Below are positions 9,451 through 20,540 of a stretch of DNA of 64,000 bases, in pieces. Source of the DNA: Acanthochromis polyacanthus. Taxonomy: Eukaryota; Chordata; Actinopteri; Pomacentridae. Location: positions 27,192,152 to 27,256,151 of the forward strand of contig NC_067134.1 in the NCBI RefSeq assembly GCF_021347895.1, read 5' to 3'. The notes beneath the pieces were generated by a model, which did not search any database, had not been told where the DNA came from, and worked only from the letters and a program-made list of their open reading frames with translations. Numbering within the stretch: position 1 is the first letter of the stretch; each line of letters begins with the position of its first letter. The position numbers and the translations under genes were made by a program.

Positions 9451-9978
9451 CCACAGACCATATGAATGTCAAAAGCTAAAAGTGTCAACCTAAAAGGACA
9501 CAGAGAAGCAAGCCTTCACGTTTCCCTCAAATACCATCGTACATTTTGCAAAGGGAACATTTTATGATTCGACCCTGACACGCGTGAACCCGGATATTGT
9601 CTCTCCTCGCGTGTCTCTCCCTCATGCAAACAGATGCACACATTCGAGCTAACCCCTCCTGAAACCTGAATGCTTTTAAATCTGCGACGACAGACCTCGC
9701 TGAATGCGGCGCGGCGCTTTTTTTTTTCTCCATCAAACATTAAACGCATCGCATCACCATACCAGCTATCCGTTATTCCTGCTCTTCCCCGTGCTGTGCT
9801 AAATTATAAAAAAAGCCAGTCTGTTCGGTGTAAAAATTTCATCGCTTGCCGCGGATGAACAGAGCGGTTGCAGACAAGCGGAGGAGTGGAAATGAGGAGA
9901 GCAGAGGAGCGGTGATGTCTGGCGCTGAACGTGTTGAGCCAGAGGTCAGCCCAACTCCGGCGAAACCCAGAAACAATA

Positions 9979-10003
9979 ACACACACACACACACACACAC
10001 ACA
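9979..10003. repeat. (CA)n microsatellite
   Basis: This is an uninterrupted CA tract of about 12 units, followed by more CA-rich sequence up to 10040. Confidence 0.95.
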
Positions 10004-11049
10004 AAGATGCACACACATATGCAGGCACATATACACATTGTGTGCTTGTAAATTGTTCTATTCACTTACTGAAAAAAAAACAGTGGAATTTGAATAACCC
10101 CCCGGTCATGAAAACAAACTTTGTGAATACTGAAAGATTTTGATGCCTTTATTAAGGACTGACTATGCTTTGAGTTCATCTGAATCGTCTTGTATGATGT
10201 CCATGAAACTTCTAATATGTTGTGAATACTAATGGCTCGGTGGGCAGCGCGTGTGATAAGTGATGAAACGTCTTTGAATGCCTGCGTTGTCCTTGGCTGA
10301 CTGGTGGGTGCCGTTTCATTATGGATATTCACTGTACTTTGAAAATTAGCAAAACCTGGCAGGTATCAACAGCCTCAAAAGCTGCGTCTTTAAGCACTAC
10401 TCTGTGTTCTTCGCAGCCCTTGAACTTAAAAAAAAACCCGGAGCGGATTGAAGGCGCATAAGAGCCTGAAGTGATAGTTGTGAGCAAAGAAAAATTAATA
10501 TAAAAGTAAAACAGTTAAAATACAAAAGTCTGTTGCCAGAGGTAAAATAGCTGTCAGGGATGGCCTTCTAGCCTAATGACAGACTGGGCTCATCACGAGA
10601 GACGAAGACAAAGACAGAACAGGTGGAGAAACACAATATTTCTATAGATATACTCCCGTGAAAGGATGAAAGCGCGACATAAAGGCAACAAGGGAAAGAG
10701 TTGGCACTTTACCGTAACATGCTAGATAAAAGACGCGTTACAACCGCACTACAGACAGCGGTGACAAGTGGAGGAAGTACAGAAAAAATAAAGAGATGAA
10801 GCAGGAATGGTGAAGGAAATTAAAAGTTGGACTGTACCATTGAAATCAGAGAAACCCTCTGCGGAGAGGCCAGGAGGGCAAACCAAATATTCCTCGACTT
10901 AACGTCTAATTCTGAATCTGAATATTAGCCAGTGAGGTTTTAAATGTAAATATGCCATTATGCTGTCATTACAGTGTTCACATCCGCAGGCCCACGGGTC
11001 AGCCCAGCCACTGTTAATTTTGCAGGCAAAAGCTTTCCCCCCCCCCCCT

Positions 11050-11345
11050 CCCCGCGCTCTTGAAATGTTAATAACTTTCTATTAGTTAATGTAGCGTGAC
11101 TAAAATTCCGATTAGATATAATTCATTTTAATATCTGTGACTGGCCGGCCTGATCATTTTCCGCAGCGTTCTCCCGGCCGCATTACACGATTCTAAATTG
11201 GACTCATTTACATTGGCTGGTTAAATCAAGGCCTTCTCTTGCAATTTAGCTGTCATCAAATCAATTTTGTAATTTTCTTTGCTCTTTGAGGTACGACTGT
11301 TTCCGAATTGAATAATACCAGCCATCACATTTAATTAGCCGTTAT
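11050..11345. other. Candidate conserved non-coding element
   Basis: This is unique, non-repetitive sequence with many homeodomain-type cores (TTAATGTTAATAAC-like, GATTAGATATAATTCATTTTAAT region, TTTAATTAGCC at the end) mixed with CCGGCCTGATCATTTTCC. It has no open frame and no transposon match. This texture is typical of vertebrate developmental enhancers, but conservation cannot be tested here. A poly-C run lies just before it (11036-11052). Confidence 0.3.
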
Positions 11346-12254
11346 AGCATGTGTCAGGACAGGAAGGGGACGCGGCAACATCTCAAATGCAACCAGACAG
11401 CATCGGCAGCCACGACTTGGGCCCGTTGGATGAGATATTGCGTTAGACAAGCGTTGTTTTAGGTTTAATTGTGCGGTTTTGCTCTCGAAGGCCAAGAACA
11501 ACAGGATGGTCGAACCTTTTCTCGCGGCCTTCTCGAAGCAACGTTTCGTCCTTTCCAGGCAAACACGCCACGCAGCGGGAATGCAGCGGTGGAACCACTG
11601 TGGGTGAGGCGTGCACCGCAGTGAAGCTCCCATGTGGCTTCGCTCAATGGTGACTGAACCATAAGAACAGAGGGACAGAGGGCTGCACACCGCGGGGACT
11701 CTGGGATGGCTCAGCCTTCTCCAGGAGGACCGCTGCCTTGGGTAAGTGGTGGTGTCGCTCCAGATCAGAGGACATCCAGGCTCTGGAGAGGAGGCGGGGC
11801 GGCGCAGGGTGGTGGGAGACGGTAGGGGGAGGCCGGGGGGGGGGGGGGGGGGGGGGGATGAGGGTCGGCCGAGGCGCTGAGGACTGGGGATATGAGGGCA
11901 AATCACAGTGGGAATAGCAGTGAATGGGCTGGTTTCCTTTTGACTGGAGCCGGAATGTGGGCACAGGCAGGCTGGTGGAGGTGAAGTCAGAGATTAATAT
12001 GTAGGACGCACACAAGATGCTGGATGATCACGTCTACCAATATTTATAAAGGTATTAAATGGACAAAATAATGGAAAACCCCTTTATTTTACTTCTGAAT
12101 CAACTTCAGCCGTACTCAGTGTATATTTTTAGTAGGAACGAGGCAGGATTAATGATAATTATAAAGATAATAATCATCAAAGTTATCTCAAATTGGACCT
12201 GAGACTTCAACAGAACCACCACTGCCAAGATTCTTTCAAATTAATCATGTTCAA
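11346..12254. other. No gene seen; G-run and a Tc1-like terminal fragment
   Basis: A run of about 23 G lies at 11835-11857. It makes a Pro-rich minus-strand frame of 191 residues across 11331-11906, which I reject. 12046-12110 (TATTAAATGGACAAAATAAT followed by GGAAAACCCC) resembles one end of a teleost Tc1/mariner MITE, with no partner seen. GC-rich unique DNA at 11480-11780 is unassigned. Confidence 0.45.
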
Positions 12255-13022
12255 ATTAAAATAATAAGTTCAGTTCCAACAAAATTCAGCCTCAGTTTGT
12301 CATTTCCGCATTAAAACCTCCAGATCCAGAGTGTCTGCAAACAAACACAACATTTAGTCACAGCTGTGTGGAACTGAATGATATAGTGTTTGACTTTATG
12401 AGCAAAACAACAAACGTCAGACAAAAAAACCCAACAAAAACATGACAAAGTAATAGGAAAATGAGACGTAAAATGACAAAAGCGAGGAACATAATGAGAC
12501 GAACGACAGGAAACGAAACGAAAAAGAGCTGAAAAATTAGACAAAAAAGTTACAGAGCGACAAAAAAATGGACAAACGACACAAGCAAGACAAAAGAGGA
12601 CACAAAACGACAAAAAACAGACAAAAAATAACACAAACGAGACAAAAACTGACAAAAGCAAAAAAAACGATAAAAAATAGACAACACAAAACGACAAAAA
12701 CGACACACAAAAAATGAATAAAGCAAAATAACAAAAATAAGACAAAAAGTGAGACAAAAAGGAAACAAAATGACAAAAATGAGGAACGAAATGATAAAAG
12801 TGAGACATAAAAAGGCAAAAAACAACAAAAACAAGACAAAACGTTACAAAATGAGACACAAAAATGAACAATCATGTCAAGATGTACAAGTTATTTTGAA
12901 TTTACACTTTTACACATTTACAATTTGCAGTTGATTTGAATTTTCACACTTTACAAAACTGGCCGCATTGGACCCTCTGGAGGGCCGGTTTTGGTCCGCG
13001 GGCCTCATGTTTGACACCCCTG
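12255..13022 (-). mobile_element. hAT-type non-autonomous element (CAGGGGTG family), truncated
   Basis: On the minus strand it starts at 13022 with CAGGGGTGTCAAACATGAGG, then CCGCGGACCAAAACCGGCC, and continues through a GACAAAA/TTTTGTC minisatellite (12410-12870) to the region matching 59345-59410 of the copy at 58727. The distal terminus is missing. Long minus-strand frames (up to 186 codons) are Phe/Val/Leu/Cys-rich translations of the simple repeat. Confidence 0.8.
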
Positions 13023-14189
13023 CTCTAAAATAAGAGGAAGTTCACGAAACTACTATGTGACACTGCTGAACAAAAACTTCCAAGTCTCACTTTACTTTGA
13101 TCGTTTCTCCAGACACTCCTTGACTGATTTTGATGAAATAAAAATAAATACATCAAAATATGCTGCGAATACGGACCTTTAAACAAATTAATAACGGGCC
13201 TTAAGTACGTAGCTTGACTTGCCTTTGTTGCCGTGATTTAGTTCCTTCAAAGCTCGGCCCTTATTCCGTGTGACGTTCCAGTTATTTTGACCGTCTGTGA
13301 GCTTTTTGAATGGTGTGCACCTCGGCTCAATGAAGCACTTGAGGGATTTGCTATCTAAATCTCCCTTCACTGAGATACATATCAAAGCCACAAATGTCAA
13401 AGGAGATAGCAACGCTGCAGCGGCGGTAATCCACCGGCTGCTGTAGTCTTACGCAAGTGCGTCTGTGGGTTTGAGCTCTGTGAATATTTTCACTTCGCCT
13501 TTTTCTGAAGATGTGGGACGAGGTCACGATTGAAGAAGGTGAAATAATAGAAACGCGTGCCTCTCTGTCTGACTGTGTCTAAGCGTGGTGGTAGAGGAGT
13601 GTATAATACGTGCATATGATAAGGAATAAATGATGCTCAGCCCCCTTTTGGGCGCTTTTTCCAAACCCCGTTTTTAACCGCGAACACAGACAGCTGATGG
13701 AACTAAACTCACAATCCCTTTATCTTTTTCGTGATCTCTGTTTTCCCCCTTCCTCTCTCTCTTGCCGTCAGTGTTGCATAGAGAGCGGCTGATGTTTTAA
13801 TCATGGCCGCAGGGCTCATTGTGATGTGCAGCCACCTCTGGGGTCTCTAATTGTCTCAGGCCAGGCTGGCTCTGCTGATCACCCTACGTCTGGAATGGCT
13901 AATGACTCGCAGTGAGGTAGAGAACAGAGATGCTTCACGTATAGGGCTCTGTCTATTTGTTGTGTGTGTGTGTGTGTGTGCACCTGTTTTGTTAAGGTGT
14001 TTGTGTGTGAGCGCAGTCGTTTGCCATGTGCCTATGCATGCAAGCACATAATGGATTAGGGAATTAACTGCACACACTGCTTGATTATCGTCATTCTCAA
14101 ATCAAGGCCAGCATATCAGCAGTCCCAGTGTTCCCCACAAAGCTTCCTGAACGCTAACTGGGATGACATTTTAGGCAGCGTAGAAACCA
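13023..14189. other. No gene seen; TG microsatellite
   Basis: A (TG)n tract of about 10 units lies at 13962-13981. 13195-13460 and 13790-13920 are unique sequence without a convincing open frame. Nothing else is recognised. Confidence 0.45.
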
Positions 14190-15200
14190 GTAATGTAATA
14201 ACAGCCAATAACTTGCCAATAATGTGATAACTTATTACGTTTTTGGTTGGTTGTTATGTTAATGGCCCAGCACTAAGAAATCTTTTTTGAAAATCCTTTG
14301 AAAAATCCTCATGAAATCTACATGCAGCAACCAATGATGTAATAACGGCCAATAATGTAATAATTTTGGCCATTTTAAATGCAGTAAAGCCAATAACATA
14401 ATAATTTTGGTTGTTTTAAATGCAACAAAGCTAATAACTGAATAATTTTGACCATTTTTAATGCAATAAAACTAATAACGGAATAATTTTGGCCATTTTT
14501 AAATGTAGTAAAACTAATAACGGAATAATTTTGGCTATTTTTAATGCAATAAAACTAATAACGTAATAATTTTGGTGATTTTAAATGTAGTAAAACTAAT
14601 AACGTAATAATTTTGGTGATTTTAAATGCAGTAAAACTAATAACGTAATAATTTTGGCCATTTTTAATGCAGTAAAACTAATAACGGAATAATTTTGGCC
14701 ATTTTTAAATGCAAAAAAACTAATAACGGAATAATTTTGGCCAATTTAAATGCAGTAAAACTAATAACGTAATAATTTTGGCCATTTTAAATGTAGTAAA
14801 ACTAATAACGTAATAATTTTGGCTATTTTTAATGCAATAAAACTAATAACGTAATAATTTTGGTGATTTTAAATGCAGTAAAACTAATAACGTAATAATT
14901 TTGGCCATTTTTAAATGCAATAAAACTAATAACGTAATAATTTTGGCCATTTTTAATGCAGTAAAACTAATAACGGAATAATTTTGGCCAATTTAAATGC
15001 AATAGAACTAATAACGGAATAATTTTGGCCATTTTTAATGCAATAAAACTAATAACGTAATAATATTGGCCATTTTTAAATGCAGTAAAACTAATAACGG
15101 AATAATTTTGGCCAATTTAAATGCAATAAAACTAATAACTTAATAATTTTGCTCATTTTAAATGCAGTGAAGCCAACAATGTAATAAGTTTGGCTATTTT
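14190..15200. repeat. 41-bp AT-rich satellite, about 20 units
   Basis: The unit is about 40-42 bp: ATAATTTTGGCCATTTTAAA, TGCAGTAAAAC, TAATAACGTA. I count about 20 units from 14349, with more degenerate TAATAAC-type sequence from 14190. Units end in either AACGTA or AACGGA, and vary after TTTTGG (CCATTTTT, TGATTTTAAA, CCAATTTAAA, CTATTTTT). The first two and last two units are the most diverged (GCCAATAAC, GCCAACAATG), as expected for central turnover by unequal exchange. Confidence 0.95.
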
Positions 15201-15948
15201 AAAACACACAAAATGTACTTATATATGAGGAAATCCTGCGTTGGAGTGTTAATCCAGCAGTTCCTACGCATCTCAAAGGAAGTCAAAAAGTTCAATCCCA
15301 CATCTGAAAGAAAGTATAAAGAGCAAGCAATTGAAATCAACACAATTTCTCTAAAAATAACAAACCAATTTCAGTACAACTTTTAGCACAGAGGCCAATT
15401 TGTTCCTGAAATCCTGCCCGTTCTGTGGAAACTTCACAGTGAAGCTTGAATGAGCATTAATTTGAGGCAGAGGTTAAACGGTTAAGACCGCAGACGTCAT
15501 ACACGATTAGGAAATGTTGCTTTATGAAGGATACATCTCCTCCTTCACAAGATCCAGACCGTAATCTCCTTCTAAGCTCTGAGCTGCACCCTGGGTCTGC
15601 GTGGCTGGACGGAGGATGATGTGGTCTTAGGGTAAAGGGGCCTGTTGCTTGTGTTGCTGATTGTACACCTGTGGATGAGGCTTTCAGGTGCAGGACAGAA
15701 AGCCCAAAGCTCCCAGCGGCCCACGCTCACCGAATACAGATGTCCCTCCCCTCCAGCTCCCTTTCAAACGTGCACACAATCACACGCTTTTCTGATCGCG
15801 TCCCCTTCATCCACCCGTCTCTCCTCACTTCAGTTCTTCTTCGGCGTGGCGGCTCCTGTGAGTCACAAGAGCTACAGGACATGCAGCTAACAGTCGATTA
15901 CTCTCTGCTGAATGCTGAGTAGCACCTGGTCGTTCACTCAGTCGAGGT
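15201..15948. other. No gene seen
   Basis: This is unique DNA between the satellite and a hAT element. Plus-strand frames at 15645-15922 have no recognisable domain and I do not support them as coding. Confidence 0.4.
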
Positions 15949-17348
15949 CAGGGGTGTCAAACATGCGGCCCGCGGGCCAAAAGTGGTCCAATCCGGCCAG
16001 TTGGACGACTTTGCAAAGTGTGGAAATAGCAGAGAAGACATGACCTGCAAATTGTTTTTATAAAACTGTAAAATTTAAAATGATTTCTGCATCTTGACAA
16101 GTTGTTGTGATCATAAAGTAAAATACCAGATTGTTCATTATTCCTTTCTCATTTTGTGTTTCATTTTTCTCATATTTTGTCTTGTTTTGTTTCCTTTTTG
16201 TCTCACTTTTGTTTTGTTTTTTTACCAATTTTTTCGTTTCTTGCTTTCGTCATTTTTTGTTTCATTTTCATAATATTTTGTCTTGTTTTGTTGTCTGACT
16301 TTTGTCATTTGTCTCATGTTTTTGTTTCTTGCTTTTGTCACTTTTGGTCTTGTTTGTCCTTTTATAGTCACTTTGTTACTTTTTGTCCAATTTTTGTTTC
16401 CTTTTTGTTTTGTTTTGTTTCATTTATGTTTTTTTGTCATTTTGTGTCTCATTTTTGTCATTTTGCGCCTCATTTTTGTAATATTTTGTCTTGGTTTTTG
16501 TTTTTTTTTGTCTGACTTTTTTCATTTATCTCATGTTTTTGTTGTTTTGTTTCTCATTTTTGTCATTTTGTTTCCTTTTCATCTCGCTTGTGTTGCACTT
16601 TTTTTTCTTGCTTTTGTCATATTTTGTCTTCTTTGTCACTTGTGTAGTGTTTGGCCTCGCTTTTGTTTTCTTTCATGTTGTTTGTCTAAATTTTTGTCAT
16701 TTTGTTTCAGGTTTTTGTCGTTTTGTGTTCCCTTTTTGTCTCGCTTGTGTTCTTTGTCTTATTTTTGTCATTTCATGTTTTGCTTCATTCAGTGTTTTGT
16801 ATCATTGTTGTCGGGTTTTTTTTGTTTGTTTTGCTTGAGTTGTGAGTCTACTTTTTGTTGTTTTGTTTCGCGCTTTTGTCATTTTTGGTCTTGTGTAATT
16901 TGTGTAATTTTTTGTCATTCGTCCATTTTTTTGCTTCGTAACTTTTTTGTCAATTTTTCGTCTCTTTCTTTGTTTTGTGTCGTTATTTTTGTTATTGTGT
17001 CTCATTTTTTCATTTTGTGTCTGATTTTTGTAATATTTTGTCCTGTTTTTGTTTTTTTTTTTTGTCTTGACTTTTGCTGTTTTGATCACAAAGTTAAATA
17101 CGACATCATTCAGTTCCAGACACCTGTGACTAAATGTCGTGTTCCTTTGCAGACTTATTTTCTTTGTAAATTTCAGCTTGTTCTTAATGTTTAGTAAAAA
17201 CACAGTTCATTAACTGTGAACATTTACAGATGTGCTTTTTTGTGCTAAAACAAAGGGGAATGTGTAGCTGTGGTTATTTAAAGGTTATTAGGCTGTGATT
17301 TTACAAATCAGATGTGGCCCCTGAACTAAAATGAATTTGACACCTCTG
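15949..17348 (+). mobile_element. hAT-type non-autonomous element (CAGGGGTG family), longest copy
   Basis: The element runs from CAGGGGTGTCAAACATGCGG to GAATTTGACACCTCTG. Flanks GTCGAGGT and GTCTAGTT agree at 6 of 8 positions, fitting an aged 8-bp duplication. The interior 16140-17085 is an expanded TTTTGTCATTTTGTCTC-type minisatellite, longer than in any other copy here. It keeps a 303-codon Phe/Val/Leu/Cys-rich frame open, which is a by-product of stop-poor repeat composition. The 3' 250 bp (GTTTAGTAAAAACACAG and GTGGTTATTTAAAGG) match the other copies. Confidence 0.88.
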
Positions 17349-17416
17349 GTCTAGTTGTTCAGTTCCCTGCATTCCAAATCACGTACTTTTTCTTTTTGCT
17401 GTAGTAATATTGCATC

Positions 17417-18138
17417 TTAAAGGCATTATGGAGAATGTTTTTGTTGTTTAATTTGTCTGATTCACATAAAATGAATATACTGACCTTTAGTGGACTTGTA
17501 TGTATGGTCTCTAAAAGAATAAAAAAATAAAAAAAAAATAACTGTGGACATGGCAGGACCTGAAAAACATCAGCCAATCAACGCGCTCGGACCGAGGCGT
17601 TTGGTTTGCTCCCTTTCCTGTCAATCAAAAATCCTCCGGCTCAGGCCTAGTTACGTAGATTACGTACGCCTTGGACTTACGTGTTTTCTGTATGTGTTGC
17701 TTTGGTATAGCTTCGTAGTTAGCTGGAGACTTGTTTTGCTCATCTTTTTTTACATAATGGCAGCTGAAGATCCAGGGGGACCCAGCCGTAAAAGAAAGTC
17801 ATTTTTTGAGGTCAGAGAAAATAAAAGACGACTGGATCGCGAGAATGCAAAAACAAAAGTGATTATTGGCGAGTCATTTGGGCGATGGCGTCAGCTCAAG
17901 CAACAAATGGACCTAAAGACAGATGCCTTGGTTGCTAAATTCCTTCTGGACAGGTAAAATGTATTATTGTTATACTGCGGCTGTAGGCAACTTCACGAGT
18001 CCTACGCAAGTTTCTGGAGGGGGGCGTTTCTTCATAAATGTTAAGAGGGGGGAGGTTAGAGGAGGGTGAGGGAGAGGTTGTATGTGCGCATGCTACGTTC
18101 AAAGTCGTAGGAAATTAAATCTCCTCTAATGCCTTTAA
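17417..18138 (+). mobile_element. Mobile segment carrying a promoter-like region and a first exon
   Basis: The ends are short inverted repeats, TTAAAGGCATTA at the left and TAATGCCTTTAA at the right, and the right 75 bp recur at 699-774. The left part is A-rich. From 17560 it changes to GC-rich DNA with a CCAAT box (CAGCCAATCA), several TTACGT motifs, and an ATG exon with splice donor. The combination suggests either the 5' part of an autonomous DNA transposon or a MITE that captured a host promoter and first exon. The superfamily is not clear; target duplication is ambiguous. Confidence 0.6.
17757..17953 (+). CDS. Basic N-terminal exon within a mobile element
   Basis: From the ATG at 17757, 65 codons are open up to a splice donor CAG|GTAAAA at 17953/17954; reading on meets a stop at once. 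The peptide starts MAAEDPGGPSRKRKSFFEVR, is rich in Lys and Arg (possible nuclear signal at residues 11-14), and contains SFGRWRQLKQQ followed by LKTDALVAKFLLD. That FGRWR..K.DA.VA.FLLD pattern is familiar from the N-terminus of large teleost families of unnamed, probably transposon-derived proteins. I cannot name it. No downstream exon is visible before the element's end, so this copy is probably a dead or captured first exon. An upstream CCAAT box near 17572 could serve as promoter. Confidence 0.5.
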
Positions 18139-18650
18139 GCGTCGATCGTCTCGTTCATGCCTTTTCTGTTCTGTCTGCTCCCTCTGTGTGACTCAGTATC
18201 TTTTATAATTGTGTGACACATCATGACTTGATGCATCATTCCTCTGCACAGAGGATTGTGGGTCAGAGTAGTCGGTGATGCGTGCTGGAGTTTGCAGAAT
18301 GCAAAGTGAGATCAGATGTAGTGCGATGTCCAGGTGTGTTTGACTAACTGCATTTGGTGTTTTAAATTAACCATGCGCTGGGACGTAATAAATCTTCGTC
18401 TGGTGTATTGTTTGGTATGTTAGTGTGAGTACTGAAACACACCCTATGCTTATTCTAAAAAATTTAGAAATTAGGTTGCATCACTCACATAAGGAGGAAT
18501 TCTCAAATATTCTTACATCTAATCTCGCACAACAAGATTAGTGAATAATGTCCTAAATATGTAGCGGCGGCGGCGGGAATTGATGGGACTCAGAAGCACC
18601 CCCACAGTTTAATCAGTTGTTCCTTGTCTCATTTCAAGTCCTGACAAGTT
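18139..18650. other. No gene seen
   Basis: This is unique sequence with no recognisable feature. Confidence 0.4.
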
Positions 18651-19320
18651 CACAGCAGTGGATTTGTAGCAGGGTTACAATCATGTGATCCTCAGCAGTC
18701 AGCTGATGTAGCGTCCACTTGTTGTCATGGTTACAGTGATATTATCTCACAATGATACAGAAATCTTTCACAAATCTCAACATTTGTTTAAAATTAATAG
18801 AAATTTGTCTAGAACTTGCTCAAAAAAAAAAAACTCTTTTCCTGTTCACAATCTGTCCAAAATGAGTTAAACATCTAGGATGGCTTAGAAGGGTTCCAAA
18901 AATGACTAAAAACAATAAAAGCGTGTCCGAAATGATTCAAATTTGACCTCATATAATAAGTGTGTTCTCAAAATGTTGGTAGAATTTGTCAAAAATGACC
19001 TGAAGTATGTGCAAAATGACTAGAAATTAGTCAAATTTCTGCAGAACTTGCTCAAAAAAATCCTCAACTGTTCAAAACCTGTCCAAAATGACTCTAGGAT
19101 GGCTGAGAAGGGTTTAAAAAATGACTAAAAATGGGTCCAAAATCACTTTAAAATGTTTTCAAACTATTGAAGTTTTCTTTAAAAAGTCTGAATTTTTCAC
19201 AGTTACAGTTTTATAAACATTCGTGGATCGTAGCAGTGGATTTGTGGTAGGATCATGTACTGTTCACTTTTCATAGTTACAGTGACAATGTGACGCTATC
19301 TCACAATGATACAGAAAGCT
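18651..19320. repeat. Diverged internal duplication
   Basis: Two blocks recur. CAGCAGTGGATTTGTAGCAGG with ACAGTGATATTATCTCACAA at 18655-18770 matches 19230-19310, and AGAACTTGCTCAAAAAA..AATGAC..GGATGGC at 18811-18910 matches 19043-19130. The layout suggests an old duplication or two interleaved copies of the dispersed repeat that also occurs at 2068 and 19264. Confidence 0.55.
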
Positions 19321-19503
19321 TGAACAAATCCGTGAATCCAGACTATAAGCCGCATCACTGCCAAAATCTGACCACTTGGTCCTTGTGCCATTTCTGACCT
19401 TCAATGAAAATTTCATCCAAATCCGTTTGTCTGTTTTTGAGTAATGTTGCGATCGGACAGACAAACAGACGGACAAAGCACCAATCGTCACATAACTCCT
19501 TCA
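19264..19503 (-). repeat. Dispersed teleost repeat, second copy
   Basis: This is the reverse-orientation match of 2068-2310, with GCTATCTCACAATGATACAG, TTTCATCCAAATCCGTTTGT and CAGACAAACAGACGG. Its class is not determined. Confidence 0.6.
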
Positions 19504-20540
19504 GGCAATGGTTCATATCAAGCCTCCAGTTTTTCCCTCTGATTGCCAGGAAGGATGAAAATACTAGAAATTAGCCAAAACTCCTGTCCTGAGCCTGCTA
19601 GTCTTTGCGGTCAGCGCCTTAACTATCACAGTGTTTCTGTTCTTGATTAGCTCCTGCTTGATTTTCGAACCTCGCCTGTTCCGTTGGATTCCGTCTCCCT
19701 ACTTTTTATTTGCCAGCCTGATTTTTATAACCTTGAACCGTCGGTTTGCAAACGAAGCTCTCTTTTTGCTTTTGCTGCCTGCCTCTTGTGTTGAGCGCGT
19801 AGGTCTTCCAAACACAACCCAGATAGTTGAGCGTCCTTCAAACCGATCTATAGTGCGTTAAATGAATTTGGCGGAGAAACTTCTTTGCTTAAAAACGTCG
19901 AGATTTTTCCAAAGACCGCATTTAACTCCTTTGACCTCTTTACAATGATCATTTTGTGGACAATACTTGCATACCGCGCCGCTCTCTAAAACCAACATAA
20001 TTCAGAACACAGTTGAAGTGCTGGACCCTGAACATTAATAAGCAGCAGCAACTCAAGTGTTGCGTATACTTAATAACAAAGCATGTCTCCTGCTCCCCTT
20101 CCCTCCGTTCGCCGCCCTTATTAGCATACAATCTGAATGCTGAGAGCGCCAACAATGGTGAGGTCAGTGCCGCTGGATGGGGTCAATTCTGAGGACGGCT
20201 TGGCAACACGCTCTGTATGTGTCTTTGCATACTGTAGGAAATCTATTGCGGTGGGAAGTTAAGTGGCGGTGAATGCCAATAGTAGACCTTCCAGTCTGCC
20301 TTCTTGAAAATACAAAGCATGGCCTCGCCAATGGTGTTCTGCTCCATTTTACCTTTTGAAGAGGCAATCCAAGAGTTTAACCCCCAGAATATTATCTCTC
20401 CTCCCTCCTCCTATGGGCAGAATAGCCAGCACTCATCACTCAAAAAAAAAAAGAAAAAAAAAATACAATTTTGTTCTGTCGGTCTGGTCCAGCCTGCGAT
20501 AATCCGAATCCACTTTTAGAGTACTGATAAGACAACCTAT
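19504..20540. other. No gene seen
   Basis: A plus-strand frame at 19631-19861 (Phe/Leu-rich) has no known domain. An A-rich stretch lies at 20438-20463. Nothing is supported as functional. Confidence 0.4.

Larger units (their letters stand above)
8902..10999. other. No gene seen; two CA microsatellites
   Basis: Two CA/TG microsatellites lie at 9402-9448 and 9979-10003. Frames across them are Val/Cys- or Thr/His-rich artefacts. 9590-9960 is GC-richer unique DNA without a recognisable exon. 10140-10990 is unassigned. Confidence 0.5.

Noticed and set aside
11331..11906. 191-codon minus-strand frame with a Pro-rich N-terminal part
   Set aside because: The Pro stretch is the G run on the other strand; the remainder has no domain, and overlapping frames are also open.
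12311..12871. 186-codon minus-strand frame
   Set aside because: Same minisatellite artefact within the hAT copy at 12255-13022.
14349..15195. Regular repeat considered as a CRISPR array
   Set aside because: Units are contiguous with no spacers, and the window is eukaryotic.
16283..17194. 303-codon plus-strand frame, Phe/Leu/Val/Cys-rich, looking like a multi-pass membrane protein
   Set aside because: It is a translation of the TTTTGTC minisatellite inside a hAT element; the same composition appears in every family copy and in several frames.
19631..19861. Phe/Leu-rich 76-codon frame resembling a signal or membrane segment
   Set aside because: No further exon, no domain, and a likely diverged repeat; kept as unassigned.
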